A stretch of DNA of 7,075 bases. Origin: Phycisphaerae bacterium SM23_33. Its GTDB lineage: Bacteria; Planctomycetota; Phycisphaerae; SM23-33. Made by a program: the position numbers and the translations under genes. Positions within the stretch are counted from its first letter, which is position 1. Each line of letters opens with the position of its first letter. The DNA lies in NCBI GenBank assembly GCA_001303665.1, contig LJUF01000285.1, positions 1-7,075 of the forward strand. The letters run 5' to 3'. This document shows positions 6,570 to 7,075 of this stretch, piece after piece. The notes beneath the pieces are model-generated. The model saw only the letters and a list, made by a program, of their open reading frames with translations. It ran no database searches and was not told where the DNA came from.

Positions 6570-7075
6570 ATGTTCCAACCCGTTGTGGATGACAGAGGGA
6601 AGCCCGGCCTTCGCTGCACTCGAACCGACCTGCTCCTGTCCGCGCAGCTTCTTCTGGCGGCGTGCGCTGCCGGCGTGATGCTCGTCCGGCCGGTGGCAGG
6701 GCTGGCGGAGGCAACGAAGGTCCCACTCACGCTGGCGGGGCCAGCCGGCATCCGTCGTGTCAGGGAGCCGGTCACGACGGGCATCCCGATCCCGAAGGGC
6801 GGGCTGAAGAGCGTGAAGAACGTCCGCCTGCTGCGGGATGGGAAGGAGGTCCCCGCCCAGTTTCGCGCGGCGGGCCTCTGGCGGCCGGGCGGGAGCATCC
6901 GTTGGCTTCTCGTGGACCTCCAAGCGGACGTCGAGGCCGGCGGCCGACAGGCGTACACGCTGGAATACGGCCGGGGTGTGACGGCCGCGGCAAAGCCCGC
7001 CGCCGTCGTTCGCATCGACGAGAACGCACACGCCTATGTCGTGGACACCGGGGCCACCACGTTCCGCGTCAGCAA
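6570..7075 (+). CDS. Exported PcRGLX/YetA-like protein, N-terminal part (cut by window end)
   Basis: An open frame runs from ATG 6570 to the window end with no stop: 168 complete codons. Residues 1-48 form a long signal peptide with an Arg-rich start (LRCTRTD), a hydrophobic core (LLLSAQLLLAACAAGVMLV) and a likely cleavage after LAEA. From about residue 50 the sequence resembles the N-terminal RIFT-barrel domain of PcRGLX/YetA-like proteins: PVTTGIPIPKG (67-77), RLLRDGKEVPAQF (86-98) and GGSIRWLLVDLQA (107-119). PcRGLX is a fungal exo-rhamnogalacturonan lyase (family PL26), and YetA lies in a Bacillus pectin-related cluster. A role in degrading pectin-type or other uronic-acid polysaccharides outside the cytoplasm is therefore plausible, but the catalytic part lies beyond the window. 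The gene is divergent from the sigma operon. Family recognition is from motif memory; moderately sure. Confidence 0.75.
   Translation, partial: MFQPVVDDRGKPGLRCTRTDLLLSAQLLLAACAAGVMLVRPVAGLAEATKVPLTLAGPAGIRRVREPVTTGIPIPKGGLKSVKNVRLLRDGKEVPAQFRAAGLWRPGGSIRWLLVDLQADVEAGGRQAYTLEYGRGVTAAAKPAAVVRIDENAHAYVVDTGATTFRVS

Noticed and set aside
6372..7031. Minus-strand open frame opposite the right-hand gene
   Set aside because: It spans the dispersed repeat and is antisense to a frame with a strong ribosome binding site, signal peptide and domain motifs.

Overview
The window is GC-rich (roughly two thirds G+C by eye) and looks like a chromosomal stretch from a Planctomycetota bacterium, probably an environmental lineage. 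The pointers are a minimal ECF sigma factor followed immediately by a very large membrane-anchored anti-sigma-like protein with beta-sandwich and PQQ-type beta-propeller regions, an exported ThuA-family protein, and the start of an exported PcRGLX/YetA-like (exo-rhamnogalacturonan lyase-type) protein. The phylum call is inference from gene content; no rRNA or other marker is present.

Layout. Positions 8-45 hold a 38-bp copy of the extreme 3' end of the large minus-strand gene. Then comes a 249-bp non-coding leader with a nested hairpin (86-162), followed by a plus-strand thuA-like gene (295-1284). The convergent gap 1285-1619 contains a degenerate inverted-repeat array (1368-1453) and two small hairpins. 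The minus-strand operon reads right to left: ECF sigma factor (about 6322 to 5771), then 13 nt later the large anti-sigma/propeller protein (5757 to 1620). The large gene is split by a one-base frameshift near 4804; joined, it encodes 1378 residues. A divergent intergenic region (6323-6569) carries a dispersed hairpin repeat just upstream of the sigma gene. The window ends inside a plus-strand gene (6570 to beyond 7075) for an exported protein with the N-terminal barrel domain of PcRGLX/YetA-like proteins.

How the genes may work together. The sigma factor and the membrane protein form a translationally coupled pair. The second protein has a short cytoplasmic N-terminus, one transmembrane helix near residues 80-103, and about 1270 residues that should lie outside the cytoplasmic membrane. 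This is the architecture of a transmembrane anti-sigma factor whose outer part could sense a ligand or bind a partner. The flanking genes are both exported and of families tied to carbohydrate turnover, so a sugar- or polysaccharide-responsive regulon is a reasonable hypothesis, not something the sequence proves.

Three different palindromic or inverted repeats sit at gene borders. One forms the C-terminal tail of the sigma factor, and another covers the alternative GTG start of that gene.
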